Assembly (NCBI RefSeq): GCF_028657195.3
Contig: NZ_JANCPR020000051.1
Span: 1 to 64,000, forward strand
Direction: 5' to 3'
DNA length: 64,000 nt
DNA from: Streptomyces iconiensis
GTDB taxonomy: Bacteria > Actinomycetota > Actinomycetes > Streptomycetales > Streptomycetaceae
Below, in pieces: positions 34,704 through 43,243 of the stretch. Positions within the stretch are counted from its first letter, which is position 1; every line of letters begins with the position of its first letter. The position numbers and the translations under genes were made by a program. The notes beneath the pieces were generated by a model. It was not told the DNA's origin, did not search any database, and was given only the letters and a program-made list of their open reading frames with translations.

Positions 34704-35760
34704 GATCACAGCGGCTGACATGAAGGACATGGCACGCGGCGCCGCCGTGCTGGGCACCGGAGGCGGCGGCGACCCGTACGTGGGCCGCCTGCTGGCGCAG
34801 CAGGCGCTCGACCGGCACGGCCCGGTGCGGCTGGTCGACGTGGACGAGGTGCCCGACGACGCGCTCGTGGTGCCGACGGCGTTCATGGGTGCGCCCACCG
34901 TGATGCTGGAGAAGCTGCCCGCCGGCGACGAGATGACGCGGGCGCTGCGCGCGCTGGAGAAGCTGCTCGGGCGCACCGTCACGCACACCGTCTCCATCGA
35001 GGCGGGCGGCCTCAACTCGATGATCCCGTTCGTCGCCGCCGCCGAACTGGGGCTGCCCCTCATCGACGCCGATGGCATGGGCCGCGCGTTTCCCGAACTC
35101 CAGATGCTGCTGCCCACCCTCGGCGGCATCCCCGCCACCCCGATGGCCGTCGCCGACGAACGCGGCAACGACCTCATCCTGCGCACCGTCGACAACGGCT
35201 GGGCCGAGCGCCTGGCCCGCTCGGCGACCGTCGAGATGGGATGCAGCGCGGCCGTCAGCCTGTACGCGCTCACCGGGGCCCAGGTCAAGGAGTTCATGGT
35301 GCGCGGCACCATGACCCTGTGCGAACGCCTCGGTACCGCGATCCGCGAGGCGTCCAGGAACCACACCGACCCCGTGGCCGCCGCGACCGACGTGCTCGCG
35401 GGCCGCCGGATCTTCACCGGCAAGCTCGTCGACGTACGGCGCGGTACGGCGGGCGGCTTCGTACGCGGCGACGCCGTACTCGAGGGGCTCGCCGAGGACG
35501 CCGGGCACACGCTGGAGTTCGCCTTCCAGAACGAGAACCTCGTGGCCCGCAGGGACGGCGAGATCCTCGCCAGCGTCCCGGACCTCATCTGTGTCCTGGA
35601 CTCCGACACCGGAGAGCCCGTCACCACCGAGGCCCTGCGCTACGGGCTGCGCGTCAGCGTCGTCGCCGCACCCTGCGACCCGCGCTGGCGCACCCCCGAG
35701 GGCCTGGCGCTCGCCGGGCCAGGTGTCTTCGGCTACGACCACCCTTACGTACCGGTGTGA
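34696..35760 (+). CDS. DUF917 / S-methyl-thiohydantoin desulfurase domain protein (first copy)
   Basis: A 354-residue protein of the DUF917 family. It has the signature GAAVLGTGGGGDPYVGRLLAQQAL near the N-terminus, EAGGLNSMIPFVAAAELGLPLIDADGMGRAFPELQM in the middle and HTLEFAFQNENLVARRDGEILASVPDLICVLDSDTGEPV near the end. The family is now tied to S-methyl-thiohydantoin desulfurase and is often beside hydantoinase genes, as here, where the reading frames overlap by eight bases. It probably prepares or modifies the cyclic substrate for the hydantoinase. Start ATG 34696 overlaps the upstream gene. Confidence 0.88.
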   Translation: MREITAADMKDMARGAAVLGTGGGGDPYVGRLLAQQALDRHGPVRLVDVDEVPDDALVVPTAFMGAPTVMLEKLPAGDEMTRALRALEKLLGRTVTHTVSIEAGGLNSMIPFVAAAELGLPLIDADGMGRAFPELQMLLPTLGGIPATPMAVADERGNDLILRTVDNGWAERLARSATVEMGCSAAVSLYALTGAQVKEFMVRGTMTLCERLGTAIREASRNHTDPVAAATDVLAGRRIFTGKLVDVRRGTAGGFVRGDAVLEGLAEDAGHTLEFAFQNENLVARRDGEILASVPDLICVLDSDTGEPVTTEALRYGLRVSVVAAPCDPRWRTPEGLALAGPGVFGYDHPYVPV

Positions 35761-35785
35761 CCAGCACGTCTGCCATGATCCGCCT

Positions 35786-37024
35786 GTGAGGAGCACGACG
35801 GGGAACACCCTGGGACCAGCGGCGCGCGGGCCGGCGGAAGTACCGGCGGGGGCGCACCGGCTGGCCCCCGCCGACCTGCCGGCGCTCGCCTCCGGAGCCA
35901 CCCTCCTCGGCTCCGGAGGCGGCGGCGACGTCGGCGTACCCGCACGCCTCCTGCGCCACGCGCTCGCCGCGGGACCCGTACCCCTCGTCGCCGCCCCGGC
36001 GCTCCCCGACGACGCGCTGGTGGTGCACGTCGGGCACGTCGGAGCGCCCGACGTGCTGGCCGAACGGCTCGTCGCCGCCGAGGACTTCGTACGCGCCGTA
36101 CGCGCCGTCGAGAGCGCCGTGGGACGGCGGGCCGACGCCGTGGGCATCATCGAGATCGGCGGGCTCAACGCGCTCATCCCCGCGCTCGCCGCCACGGGGC
36201 TCGGCCTGCCCGTCGTGGACGGCGACCTCATGGGCCGCGCCCTGCCCCGCGTCGACCAGCTCACCCTCGCCGTCGACGGTCACCAGGCCACCCCCTTCGC
36301 CGTGGTCGACCCGGCGGGCGACACCGTGCTCGTCACCTCCTGCGCGCCCCGCGCCGTCGAACCCCTCGTCCGTGCCAACCTCGCGGCGATGGGCGGCGCC
36401 GCCGCGCTGGCGCTGCACCCCGTCACCGCACGCGTGCTGCGCGCCTCGGGCATCCCCGGCACCCTCACCGCCTGCCTGCGCCTGGGCGAGACGTACCTCG
36501 CCGCGCGCTCGGCGCCGCCCGCCGAATTCGCGGCGCGGATCGGCGCGCGGCTGCTGTCAGCGGCCCGCATCGACGAGATACAGCCCCGGCGCGGCGCCAC
36601 GACGGGCAGCGTCACCCTGCACGACCACGCGACAGGCGCCGTCGTCCGCGTCGACCTGCTGGACGAACTCCTCGCCGTCACCGTGGACGGCGAGACCGTC
36701 GCAGCCACTCCGGAGATCATCGTGGCCGTCGACCCCGTGGAGCACACGCCCGTACGCTCCGACCAGCTCCGCACAGGCCGTACGGTCCTGCTGCTGCGCC
36801 TGCCCGCGCTCCACCAGTGGCCGCGGGAGGCCGCGCGGCTCGTCGGCCCCGCCGCTTACGGGCTCGCGCTCGCACCCGGAGCCGGCTTCCGCGCAGCGGG
36901 CCAGGAGACGCCGCAGAACCCGGGTGCGCCGCAGAACCCGGGTGCGCCGCAGGACCCGGGTACGCCCAGGAGTCCGGCGGCGCCGCAGGATCCCTGGGCG
37001 CCGGGGGAGAGGGGGCGCACATGA
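35786..37024 (+). CDS. DUF917 / S-methyl-thiohydantoin desulfurase domain protein (second copy)
   Basis: A 412-residue paralogue of the preceding gene. The same marks recur: GATLLGSGGGGDVGVPARLLRHAL, IGGLNALIPALAATGLGLPVVDGDLMGRALPRVDQ and LDELLAVTVDGETVAATPEIIVAVDPVEHTPV. The start is GTG 35786, without a good RBS; a GAGGAG is present but lies after it, so the start is uncertain. The C-terminal 45 residues are a Pro-rich tail with hexapeptide repeats. The stop overlaps the next ATG (ATGA). Two adjacent paralogues suggest a two-subunit enzyme. Confidence 0.82.
   Translation: MRSTTGNTLGPAARGPAEVPAGAHRLAPADLPALASGATLLGSGGGGDVGVPARLLRHALAAGPVPLVAAPALPDDALVVHVGHVGAPDVLAERLVAAEDFVRAVRAVESAVGRRADAVGIIEIGGLNALIPALAATGLGLPVVDGDLMGRALPRVDQLTLAVDGHQATPFAVVDPAGDTVLVTSCAPRAVEPLVRANLAAMGGAAALALHPVTARVLRASGIPGTLTACLRLGETYLAARSAPPAEFAARIGARLLSAARIDEIQPRRGATTGSVTLHDHATGAVVRVDLLDELLAVTVDGETVAATPEIIVAVDPVEHTPVRSDQLRTGRTVLLLRLPALHQWPREAARLVGPAAYGLALAPGAGFRAAGQETPQNPGAPQNPGAPQDPGTPRSPAAPQDPWAPGERGRT
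36911..37000 (+). repeat. 18-bp tandem repeat in the tail of the second DUF917 gene
   Basis: Five units of 18 bases starting CCGCAGAACCCGGGTGCG. Units 1 and 2 are identical, 3 nearly so and 4-5 decayed. They encode PQNPGA repeats at the C-terminus. Confidence 0.85.
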
Positions 37025-38631
37025 GGGGCAGCGCACGGATACGCGTCGCCGACCTGCTGACCGACCCCCTGCTCGACGGCGCCGTCACCCTCGCCGGGCA
37101 CGGCGGCCTGGAGCGCCCCGTCACCGACGTCTCCCGGTACACGGCAACGGGCCGTGAGCCGGGCGCTGCCGGGCAGGGCACAGCCGGGCCGGCGGCCGGG
37201 GGAGAGGCCGACGCGGCCGGGGAGCCGGAGCCGCCTGGTGTCGAGGGGCATCTCCTGGTCTGCGACGACACCCAGGTGACCCCGCCGCACCGGCTCGACG
37301 CGCTGGTGCGCGGCGCCCAGGAGGCGGGCGCGGCGGCGCTGCTGGTCGCCGCCGGCCGTACCAGGCCGCTGCTGTCCGGCATGCGGCTCGCCGACCGGCT
37401 GGGGATTCCCCTCCTGTGGCTGGAGCGTGCCGAGCCCGCCACGCTCCTGTTCGAGCTGGGCGTACGGATACGGGCGCACGAACTCACCCGCGCCAGAACC
37501 GTGCTCGCCCTTGTACGGCAGCTCACGGCCAAGAAGACCGGGCGTGACATCCTCGCGGCTGCCGAACGGATCCTGGCCGTACCGCTCTCCCTCGTCACCT
37601 CCGACGGCACGCCCATCCTCGGCGAACCCGTCACGGTGCCACCCGGACTGCGCCTGGACCTGCCCGTACCGCAGAGCGCCGCCCACCTCCTCGTCCACCC
37701 CGTGCACGACCAGGAGGGCAACAGGGCCGCCGCCTGGCTCGCGATCACCCTTGAGCGCGCCGACGCCGACAGGACCGAGACGCTGGGCGTCGCACTCGCC
37801 GTCGCCGAGCCGTTCGTACGCTCCTGGCTCACCGGGCAGCGGGCGCGTGCGGGCAGGGACGCCGTCTTCCAGACCGGGCTGCTCGCCGAGATCATGGCGG
37901 CGCGCGACACCGTCAGCCGCGATGTCGTCGAGAACGCGCTGTCCCTGGGCTGGCGGCTCCAGGACTGGCACGCGGGAATCCACCTCACCATGGAGAACTC
38001 CCGCGCCCGCGAGGACCGCGACAGCGTGCTCGGACAGCACCGTGACGGGCTGGCCCGGCACGGCGTCCACACCGTCGCCGTCGTCGACAGGGGTGACGGC
38101 TGGGCCCTGTGGACCAGCGGCGAACTGGAGCCGCGCCCCGAGGAAGCCCGTCAACTCCTGCGCGCCCTGCGGGTGGTGATCACGGGGCTGCCGCGCTCGT
38201 GGGGCCTCGTGGCCGGTATCGGGCGGGCACGCCTGGGCCCAGGCGGCCTCGCCGAGACCCTCACCGAGGCCAGGGACGCCGCCTCGCTGGCCCGCAGCCA
38301 CGCGTTCAGGCCCGCCGTCGAGCACGCCGACGAACTCGGCGTCGCGCGGCTGCTCGCCACCTGGCAGCGCTCCGAGGTCACCCGCGCCTTCGCGGAGACC
38401 GCGCTCGCCCCGCTGCGCGACCGCGAACACGCCCACCTGCTGGACACCCTGCGGACGTTCCTGGAGAGCGGCGGCTCAGCCGTGGCCACGGCCCAGACGC
38501 TGGGCGTGCACCGCAACACCGTCGGCGCCCGCGTCCGGCAGATCCGCGAACGCCTCGGCGTCGACCTGGACGACCCCAGCCAGCGCCTCGCCCTCCAGAT
38601 GGCGTGCCGCGCCCTGGACGCGCACTCATGA
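37021..38631 (+). CDS. PucR-family transcriptional regulator
   Basis: A 536-residue regulator. Residues 1-170 form the N-terminal purine-catabolism-type domain (IRVADLLTDPLLDGAVTLAGHGGLERPVTDVSRY, GHLLVCDDTQ), interrupted by a Gly/Ala/Glu-rich insertion. A central GGDEF-like region follows, and the C-terminus is the PucR HTH: LLDTLRTFLESGGSAVATAQTLGVHRNTVGARVRQIRERLGVDLDDPSQRLALQMA. ATG 37021 overlaps the DUF917 stop and has GGAGAGGGGGCGCAC upstream. It probably activates the hydantoinase/DUF917 genes, as PucR-type proteins commonly control nitrogen or purine catabolism. Confidence 0.9.
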   Translation: MRGSARIRVADLLTDPLLDGAVTLAGHGGLERPVTDVSRYTATGREPGAAGQGTAGPAAGGEADAAGEPEPPGVEGHLLVCDDTQVTPPHRLDALVRGAQEAGAAALLVAAGRTRPLLSGMRLADRLGIPLLWLERAEPATLLFELGVRIRAHELTRARTVLALVRQLTAKKTGRDILAAAERILAVPLSLVTSDGTPILGEPVTVPPGLRLDLPVPQSAAHLLVHPVHDQEGNRAAAWLAITLERADADRTETLGVALAVAEPFVRSWLTGQRARAGRDAVFQTGLLAEIMAARDTVSRDVVENALSLGWRLQDWHAGIHLTMENSRAREDRDSVLGQHRDGLARHGVHTVAVVDRGDGWALWTSGELEPRPEEARQLLRALRVVITGLPRSWGLVAGIGRARLGPGGLAETLTEARDAASLARSHAFRPAVEHADELGVARLLATWQRSEVTRAFAETALAPLRDREHAHLLDTLRTFLESGGSAVATAQTLGVHRNTVGARVRQIRERLGVDLDDPSQRLALQMACRALDAHS

Positions 38632-38765
38632 GGGCGCGCACACGAAGCGCAGCCATGAGGGCGTGCACACAGAGACGCACCCATGAGGGCGTGCACACAA
38701 AGACCGCCCATGAGGTCGCGCACACGAAGCGCGTCCATGAAGGTGCACGAAGCCGCGCCCATGAA
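38627..38765 (+). repeat. About 27-bp tandem repeat with ATG in each unit, between PucR and aldolase genes
   Basis: Units begin CATGAGGGCGTGCACAC at 38627, 38654, 38682, 38709 and 38736, with a sixth fragment at 38760; unit lengths are 27, 28, 27, 27 and 24. The PucR stop codon lies in unit 1. Each unit contains an ATGA(G) that could act as a start, but no strong RBS is repeated. Confidence 0.85.
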
Positions 38766-38814
38766 TGAGCCCCCGTCAGCGACCCCGCCCGCGCCCGTTC
38801 CCCCAGGAGCCACC

Positions 38815-39576
38815 ATGCCGCTCAGCCCGCACACCTTCGCCGACGCGCTGCGCGAGAGCACCGGCGGACCTCCCGCCCTGCTCGGCCTGTGGGCCGGCTT
38901 CCTCACCCCGTTCGGGCTGGAGGCCCTGCGTGGCACGGACCTCGACTGGCTCGGGATCGACCTCCAGCACGGCGCACTCGAACCCCAGGACGTGCCGCCC
39001 CTGCTGCGCGTGGCCGACGCCTCCGGCACACCTGTCCTCGTCCGTGTTCCCTCGCACGACGCGGCGCTGCTCGCGCGCGTCCTCGACGCGGGCCCCGCCG
39101 GCGTGATCGTGCCCGCCGTCGAGTCGGCCGAGCAGGCGGCGGCGCTCGTACGCGCCGTTCGCCATCCGCCGTACGGTGCGCGCAGTACGGGTCTGACCCG
39201 CGCCTCGCTGACCGGCGGCGCGGGGCCCGCCGCTGAACCTCTGCTGCTGCCGATGGTCGAGACGGCCGAGGGGCTGCGGCACGCGGCGGCCATCGCCTCG
39301 GTCCCCGGTGTCGACGGCCTCTTCGCCGGCCCGTACGACCTCGCGCTCTCGCTGGGCAGGCGCGCGGCCGACGACCCCGCCGTGATCGCCGCCATCCGCC
39401 AGGCGCTCGATGCCGCACGCCAACACGGCCGTATCGGCGGCCTGTTCGCGGGCAACATCGCGCTCGCCGCGCACCTGCCTCCCGTCCACCTGGTCGCCGC
39501 CGACACCGACGCGGCGGCGCTGCGCGCCGGAGTGCGGCACACGCTCGACACGTTCCGTACGGCGCTCGACGGCTGA
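38815..39576 (+). CDS. HpcH/HpaI-family aldolase
   Basis: A 253-residue metal-dependent class II aldolase of the 2,4-dihydroxyhept-2-ene-1,7-dioate/citramalyl type. Motifs: LLGLWAGFLTPFGLEAL, LDWLGIDLQHGALEPQDVPPLLR, PVLVRVPSHDAALLARVLDAGPAGVIVPAVESAEQA, the metal site VETAEGLRHAAAIASVPGVDGLFAGPYDLALSLG. It typically releases pyruvate or a glyoxylate unit from a hydroxy acid. CAGGAGCCACC precedes ATG 38815; longer starts fall in the repeat array. Position after PucR and before the threonine aldolase suggests it splits a later intermediate of the same pathway. Confidence 0.88.
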   Translation: MPLSPHTFADALRESTGGPPALLGLWAGFLTPFGLEALRGTDLDWLGIDLQHGALEPQDVPPLLRVADASGTPVLVRVPSHDAALLARVLDAGPAGVIVPAVESAEQAAALVRAVRHPPYGARSTGLTRASLTGGAGPAAEPLLLPMVETAEGLRHAAAIASVPGVDGLFAGPYDLALSLGRRAADDPAVIAAIRQALDAARQHGRIGGLFAGNIALAAHLPPVHLVAADTDAAALRAGVRHTLDTFRTALDG

Positions 39577-39675
39577 CACCGTCCGCACGGCGGCACGCGC
39601 GTAGTCCGCCTCCCCTTCCGCCCCCACACAGACCGAAGGCGCCCGAAACCGACGGGCCCGACCGAAGGAGACCCC

Positions 39676-40734
39676 ATGAGTGAGGAGCCCACGGCTCCCG
39701 TCCTGCACGACCCGTCCTGGCACGACTTCGCCAGCGACAACTGCGCGGGCGCACACCCGCGTGTCATGGCCGCGCTCGCCGCGGCCAACGGCGGGCACCA
39801 GGACAGCTACGGCGGCGACGTCTACACCGCACGCCTCGGCGAGGTCGTACGCGAGCACTTCGGGCCGCGTGCCGAGGCGTACCCGGTCTTCAACGGCACG
39901 GGAGCCAACCTCGTCGCGCTCCAGGCCATGACCTCGCGCTGGCAGGCCGTCATCTGCCCCGACTCGGCGCACCTGAACACGGACGAGACGGCAGGGCCCG
40001 AGCACGCGGGCCTCAAGCTGCTGACCGTTCCCGCACCCGAGGGCAAGCTCACCCCCGAAGGCATCCGCAGATACACCCGTGACCTCGGCAACATGCACCA
40101 CGCCCAGCCGGGCGTCGTCTCCGTCAGCCAGACCACCGAACTGGGCACCTGCTACACGCCCGGCGAACTGGAAGCGCTCGCCACCGAGGCGCACGCACAC
40201 GGACTGGGCTTCCACCTCGACGGCGCACGGCTCGCCAACGCCGCCGCCACCCTGGGCGTCTCCCCCGCGCGGCTGACCACCGAGGCCGGCGTTGACGTCA
40301 TCTCGTTCGGCGCGACCAAGAACGGCACTCTGTACGGCGACTGCGTCATCGTGCTCGACCCGGACGCCGTCTCCGGCACCGCGTACGTCAAGAAGGCCAC
40401 CACGCAGCTGCCCTCCAAGGCACGGTTCGTCTCGGCGCAGTTGCTCGCGCTGCTCTCCGACGGGCTGTGGCTGGACAACGCGCGCCACGCGAACGCGATG
40501 GCCACACTGCTCGCCGACGGCCTCTCCACCGTCCCCGGCGTACGCCTGGTGTACCCCGTCGAGGCCAACGCCGTCTTCGCCGTACTGCCCGAAGGCATGG
40601 CCGAACGGCTCCGTGAGCGCTACTCGTTCGGCACCTGGGACCCCGACAGCGGGGTCGTACGCCTCATGACGGCGTTCGACACCACCGAGGACGACGTGCA
40701 CACCTTCGTCAAGGCGGCCCGCACGGCCGGCTGA
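39676..40734 (+). CDS. Low-specificity threonine aldolase family protein
   Basis: A 352-residue PLP enzyme that splits beta-hydroxy-alpha-amino acids into glycine and an aldehyde. Features: FASDNCAGAHPRVMAALAAAN at the N-terminus, YPVFNGTGANLVALQAM, FHLDGARLANAAATLG and the lysine in VISFGATKNGTLYGD. AAGGAGACCCC precedes the ATG. It may supply or consume glycine or serine-type intermediates of the hydantoin cluster, or act in general amino-acid metabolism. Gap to the aldolase is about 100 bases without a terminator. Confidence 0.92.
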   Translation: MSEEPTAPVLHDPSWHDFASDNCAGAHPRVMAALAAANGGHQDSYGGDVYTARLGEVVREHFGPRAEAYPVFNGTGANLVALQAMTSRWQAVICPDSAHLNTDETAGPEHAGLKLLTVPAPEGKLTPEGIRRYTRDLGNMHHAQPGVVSVSQTTELGTCYTPGELEALATEAHAHGLGFHLDGARLANAAATLGVSPARLTTEAGVDVISFGATKNGTLYGDCVIVLDPDAVSGTAYVKKATTQLPSKARFVSAQLLALLSDGLWLDNARHANAMATLLADGLSTVPGVRLVYPVEANAVFAVLPEGMAERLRERYSFGTWDPDSGVVRLMTAFDTTEDDVHTFVKAARTAG

Positions 40735-40782
40735 CGCGTCCGCCGGTACCTCCCACCCCGCCGCCTGTGATCCACTCGTGCC

Positions 40783-41250
40783 GTGGAAGCGATATGGACA
40801 AGCGGTGTCGCGGTCGCCGGCACGCTCATCGGCGTGGTGGTCACGCACTTCTTCCAGCTCGACGCGGCACGCCGCGGTGAGCGGTTCGCACGGTCCGAGG
40901 CGCTCTGGCAGGAACGCATCGCCACGTACAGCGCGTTCGCCGCCGCGGCGGAGGAGTACCGCCGCGGCCAGGCGGAACGCTGGTACGGCAGGCAGCAGGA
41001 CCCACAGGGCGAGGCGTTCCTCAGAGCGCGCGACGAGGCACACCGCCTGCGTACCGTGGCGAGGCAAGTGCTCTACCGCGTCGATCTGGTCACCGAGGAC
41101 ACGGAGGTCGTCCGTGCGGCCAAGCACGCCTACGACCGCACGCGGGACATGTCGACGGCGGGTGACCAGGCCGGGCACGATGCCCTGGACACCCTGGCGA
41201 GGCAGGCCATCGAGGACTTCGTGGCCCGCGCCTCGCCCCTGATCCGCTGA
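40783..41250 (+). CDS. Hypothetical membrane-anchored helical protein
   Basis: A 155-residue protein starting at GTG 40783 (VEAIWTSGVAVAGTLIGVVVTHFFQLDAARRGERFARSEALWQERIATYSAFAAAAEEYRRGQ). One N-terminal membrane segment (about 7-25) is followed by a long, charged helical region, likely a coiled coil facing the cytoplasm. I do not recognise the family beyond small actinomycete proteins of this shape. There is no clear RBS. It lies 48 bases after the threonine aldolase. Confidence 0.65.
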   Translation: MEAIWTSGVAVAGTLIGVVVTHFFQLDAARRGERFARSEALWQERIATYSAFAAAAEEYRRGQAERWYGRQQDPQGEAFLRARDEAHRLRTVARQVLYRVDLVTEDTEVVRAAKHAYDRTRDMSTAGDQAGHDALDTLARQAIEDFVARASPLIR

Positions 41251-42093
41251 ACGCACTCCCGCCGGGCCGCTGAACGCACGCCCGACGGACCACACCGGGA
41301 TCACCGGGCGAACGGACAACGGGCGAACGGTCACCGGCCACGGTCACCGGCTCAACTCCCGTCGCCCGCCGGGGTGTCGCGTTCGCCGGCCGCTTGCTCG
41401 TCCTGCAGGCGATGCCGACGAAAGCGCCGGTCCCGCCCGCCGCCAGGTTCCGTACGGACGCGTCCGCCGTCAGGTTCCGTACGGAGGCCGTCCCGGCCGA
41501 AGAGCCGCATCAGCCGCAGCTCCTGCCCCGGGTGCCGAGTGCGGCGCGTACCGCGGGTACGGCCTCGGTGGCAGGACGGGAAGTGACATGACGGCCTCTT
41601 GGGCGGTCGGTGCGCCCCCACACGCGGGTGAGAAGGGGGGGCCTCGGCGGTCCGGCCCGGCCGCGCCGTACCCTCAGCGTCAGGCTCCTCGCGGCCGGAG
41701 GCCGGGGTTCTCCTCCGGGAGGCGCGCAACGGTCTCGGTGCGCTGTTCCGCGGCGTACGGCGTAGGAGGGGCGACGCCCGGGGGTGCGGCACCGGGGTGC
41801 TGCGCTTCCCGGGGTGCTCACCGGTGGCGCCGCACTGATGGATTCAACGTGGCCGACCACTCAAAGTAGTGCGGCTTCAGGCGCTCGGCAACGTAACCGG
41901 GTGCCGTGCCGCCCCGGCCGGCGACACGCGCCAACTGAAGCGCCCCTCCACCCCTGTTCACCCGCCGACGGCGGCGCGCCTCACATCCCGCGCGGGGCCC
42001 AGCACCCCGTGCGTCGCGGACGTATCGGTGATGGGATGCGGGGGAGGACGGGAGGGAGACTCCCGGCCCGCCCCCGTGAGGAGGACACCGGGA
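41251..42093. other. Long intergenic region (840 bp)
   Basis: No convincing gene except a weak 52-residue candidate at 41352-41510. The first 100 bases contain short direct repeats (CGGTCACCGG twice, GGGCGAACGG twice). The rest is GC-rich, with a purine-rich patch near 41625-41645. Frames running through it look like shadow sequence. It is long enough to hide an RNA gene, which I cannot define. Confidence 0.5.
41352..41510 (-). CDS. Possible small protein (52 aa), uncertain
   Basis: A 52-residue frame starting MRLFGRDGLRTEPDGG, with CAGGAG nine bases before the ATG at 41510. It contains an internal repeat (RTEPDGGRV / RTEPGGGRD) and many Arg residues. No family is recognised. It is included because of the RBS; it could be spurious. 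Confidence 0.3.
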   Translation of the reverse strand: MRLFGRDGLRTEPDGGRVRTEPGGGRDRRFRRHRLQDEQAAGERDTPAGDGS

Positions 42094-43125
42094 ATGAGCC
42101 CCGCTGACACCGGCGAAGGTGCCGGGAACACCGCGTACGGCAAGAAGCCCTTCAAGCGGTCCAGGAGCCACTTCGCCGACCGGATCACCGCGGACGGCAG
42201 GGACGGCTGGCCTGTCGAGGCGGGCCGCTACCGGCTCGTCGTCTCCCGGGCCTGCCCGTGGGCCAGTCGCGCCCTGGTGGTCAGAAGGTTGCTGGGGCTG
42301 GAGAGCGCGCTCTCGCTCGGCGTCACCGACCCCATCCAGGACGACAGGAGCTGGCGCTTCACGCTCGACCCCGGAGGCCGCGACCCGGTCCTCGGCATCC
42401 GCTTTCTCCACGAGGCGTACGACAAGCGCGAGACCGGGTACCCCGGCGGTGTCAGCGTCCCCGCGATCGTGGACGTCCCCAGCGGTGAGCTGGTCACCAA
42501 CGACTTCCAGCAGATCACCCTCGACCTGTCCACCGAGTGGAAGGACCACCACAGGCCAGGGGCGCCCGACCTGTACCCGGAAGCACTGCGCGACGAGATC
42601 GACGAGGTGGCTGAGGGCGTCTACCGCGACCTCAACAACGGTGTGTACCGCGCGGGCTTCGCCACCGGGCAGGAGGAGTACGAGAAGGCGTACGGCGATG
42701 TCTTCCGCCGCCTCGACCTGCTCTCGGAACGGCTGAGGGATCAGCGCTACCTCGTCGGGGACACCCTCACCGAGGCCGACATCCGGCTGTTCACGACCCT
42801 CGTCCGCTTCGACCCCGTCTACCACGGCCACTTCAAGTGCAACCGCAACAAGCTGGCCGGGGACCCGGTGCTGTGGGCGTACGTCCGCGATCTGTACCAG
42901 ACGCCCGGCTTCGGGGACACCGTCGACTTCGACCACATCAAGCGCCACTACTACGGCGTGCACCTCGGCATCAATCCCACGGGCATCGTGCCCGCCGGAC
43001 CCGACCTGTCGGGCTGGCACGAGCCGCACCACCGGGAACAGCTCGGCGGCCGGCCCTTCGGTGACGGCACCCCACCGGGCCCCGTACCCGCGGCCGAGGA
43101 GATCCCGGCAGCACACCGCGCCTGA
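42094..43125 (+). CDS. Glutathionyl-hydroquinone reductase type GST (YqjG/ECM4-like)
   Basis: A 343-residue xi-class glutathione-transferase-like protein. The catalytic cysteine is in RACPWASR (Cys54); the C-terminal GST domain has YLVGDTLTEADIRLFTTLVRFDPVYHGHFKCNRNKL and the xi-class ending HYYGVHLGINPTGIVPAGP. Such enzymes reduce glutathionyl- or mycothiol/thiol-conjugated quinones. Actinomycetes lack glutathione, so the physiological thiol is probably mycothiol. ATG 42094 follows GAGGAGGACACCGGGA. Confidence 0.92.
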   Translation: MSPADTGEGAGNTAYGKKPFKRSRSHFADRITADGRDGWPVEAGRYRLVVSRACPWASRALVVRRLLGLESALSLGVTDPIQDDRSWRFTLDPGGRDPVLGIRFLHEAYDKRETGYPGGVSVPAIVDVPSGELVTNDFQQITLDLSTEWKDHHRPGAPDLYPEALRDEIDEVAEGVYRDLNNGVYRAGFATGQEEYEKAYGDVFRRLDLLSERLRDQRYLVGDTLTEADIRLFTTLVRFDPVYHGHFKCNRNKLAGDPVLWAYVRDLYQTPGFGDTVDFDHIKRHYYGVHLGINPTGIVPAGPDLSGWHEPHHREQLGGRPFGDGTPPGPVPAAEEIPAAHRA

Positions 43126-43146
43126 CGCGGCATCTGCGCCGGACAC

Positions 43147-43171
43147 GCGGACGGGGCGCCCGGCCGTCCGC
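43147..43171. terminator. Hairpin between convergent genes
   Basis: GCGGACGG (43147-43154) pairs with CCGTCCGC (43164-43171), loop 9 bases. It separates the rightward reductase from the leftward ECF gene and may serve both. Confidence 0.6.
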
Positions 43172-43243
43172 ATCCCCCGGAGCCGGCCGAACCCTCGCAG
43201 CCGCCCTGAACTCCGCCGGACCAGGCCGGACGGCCCGTGCGGG

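Noticed and set aside
38627..38765. CRISPR-like array
   Set aside because: Units follow each other without unique spacers, are only about 27 bases and diverge from each other; no cas gene is near. It is a simple tandem repeat.
41588..41869. 93-codon rightward frame with a GGGAAG word upstream
   Set aside because: Composition is Gly/Pro/Arg-rich and shadow-like, with no recognisable domain or neighbour logic.
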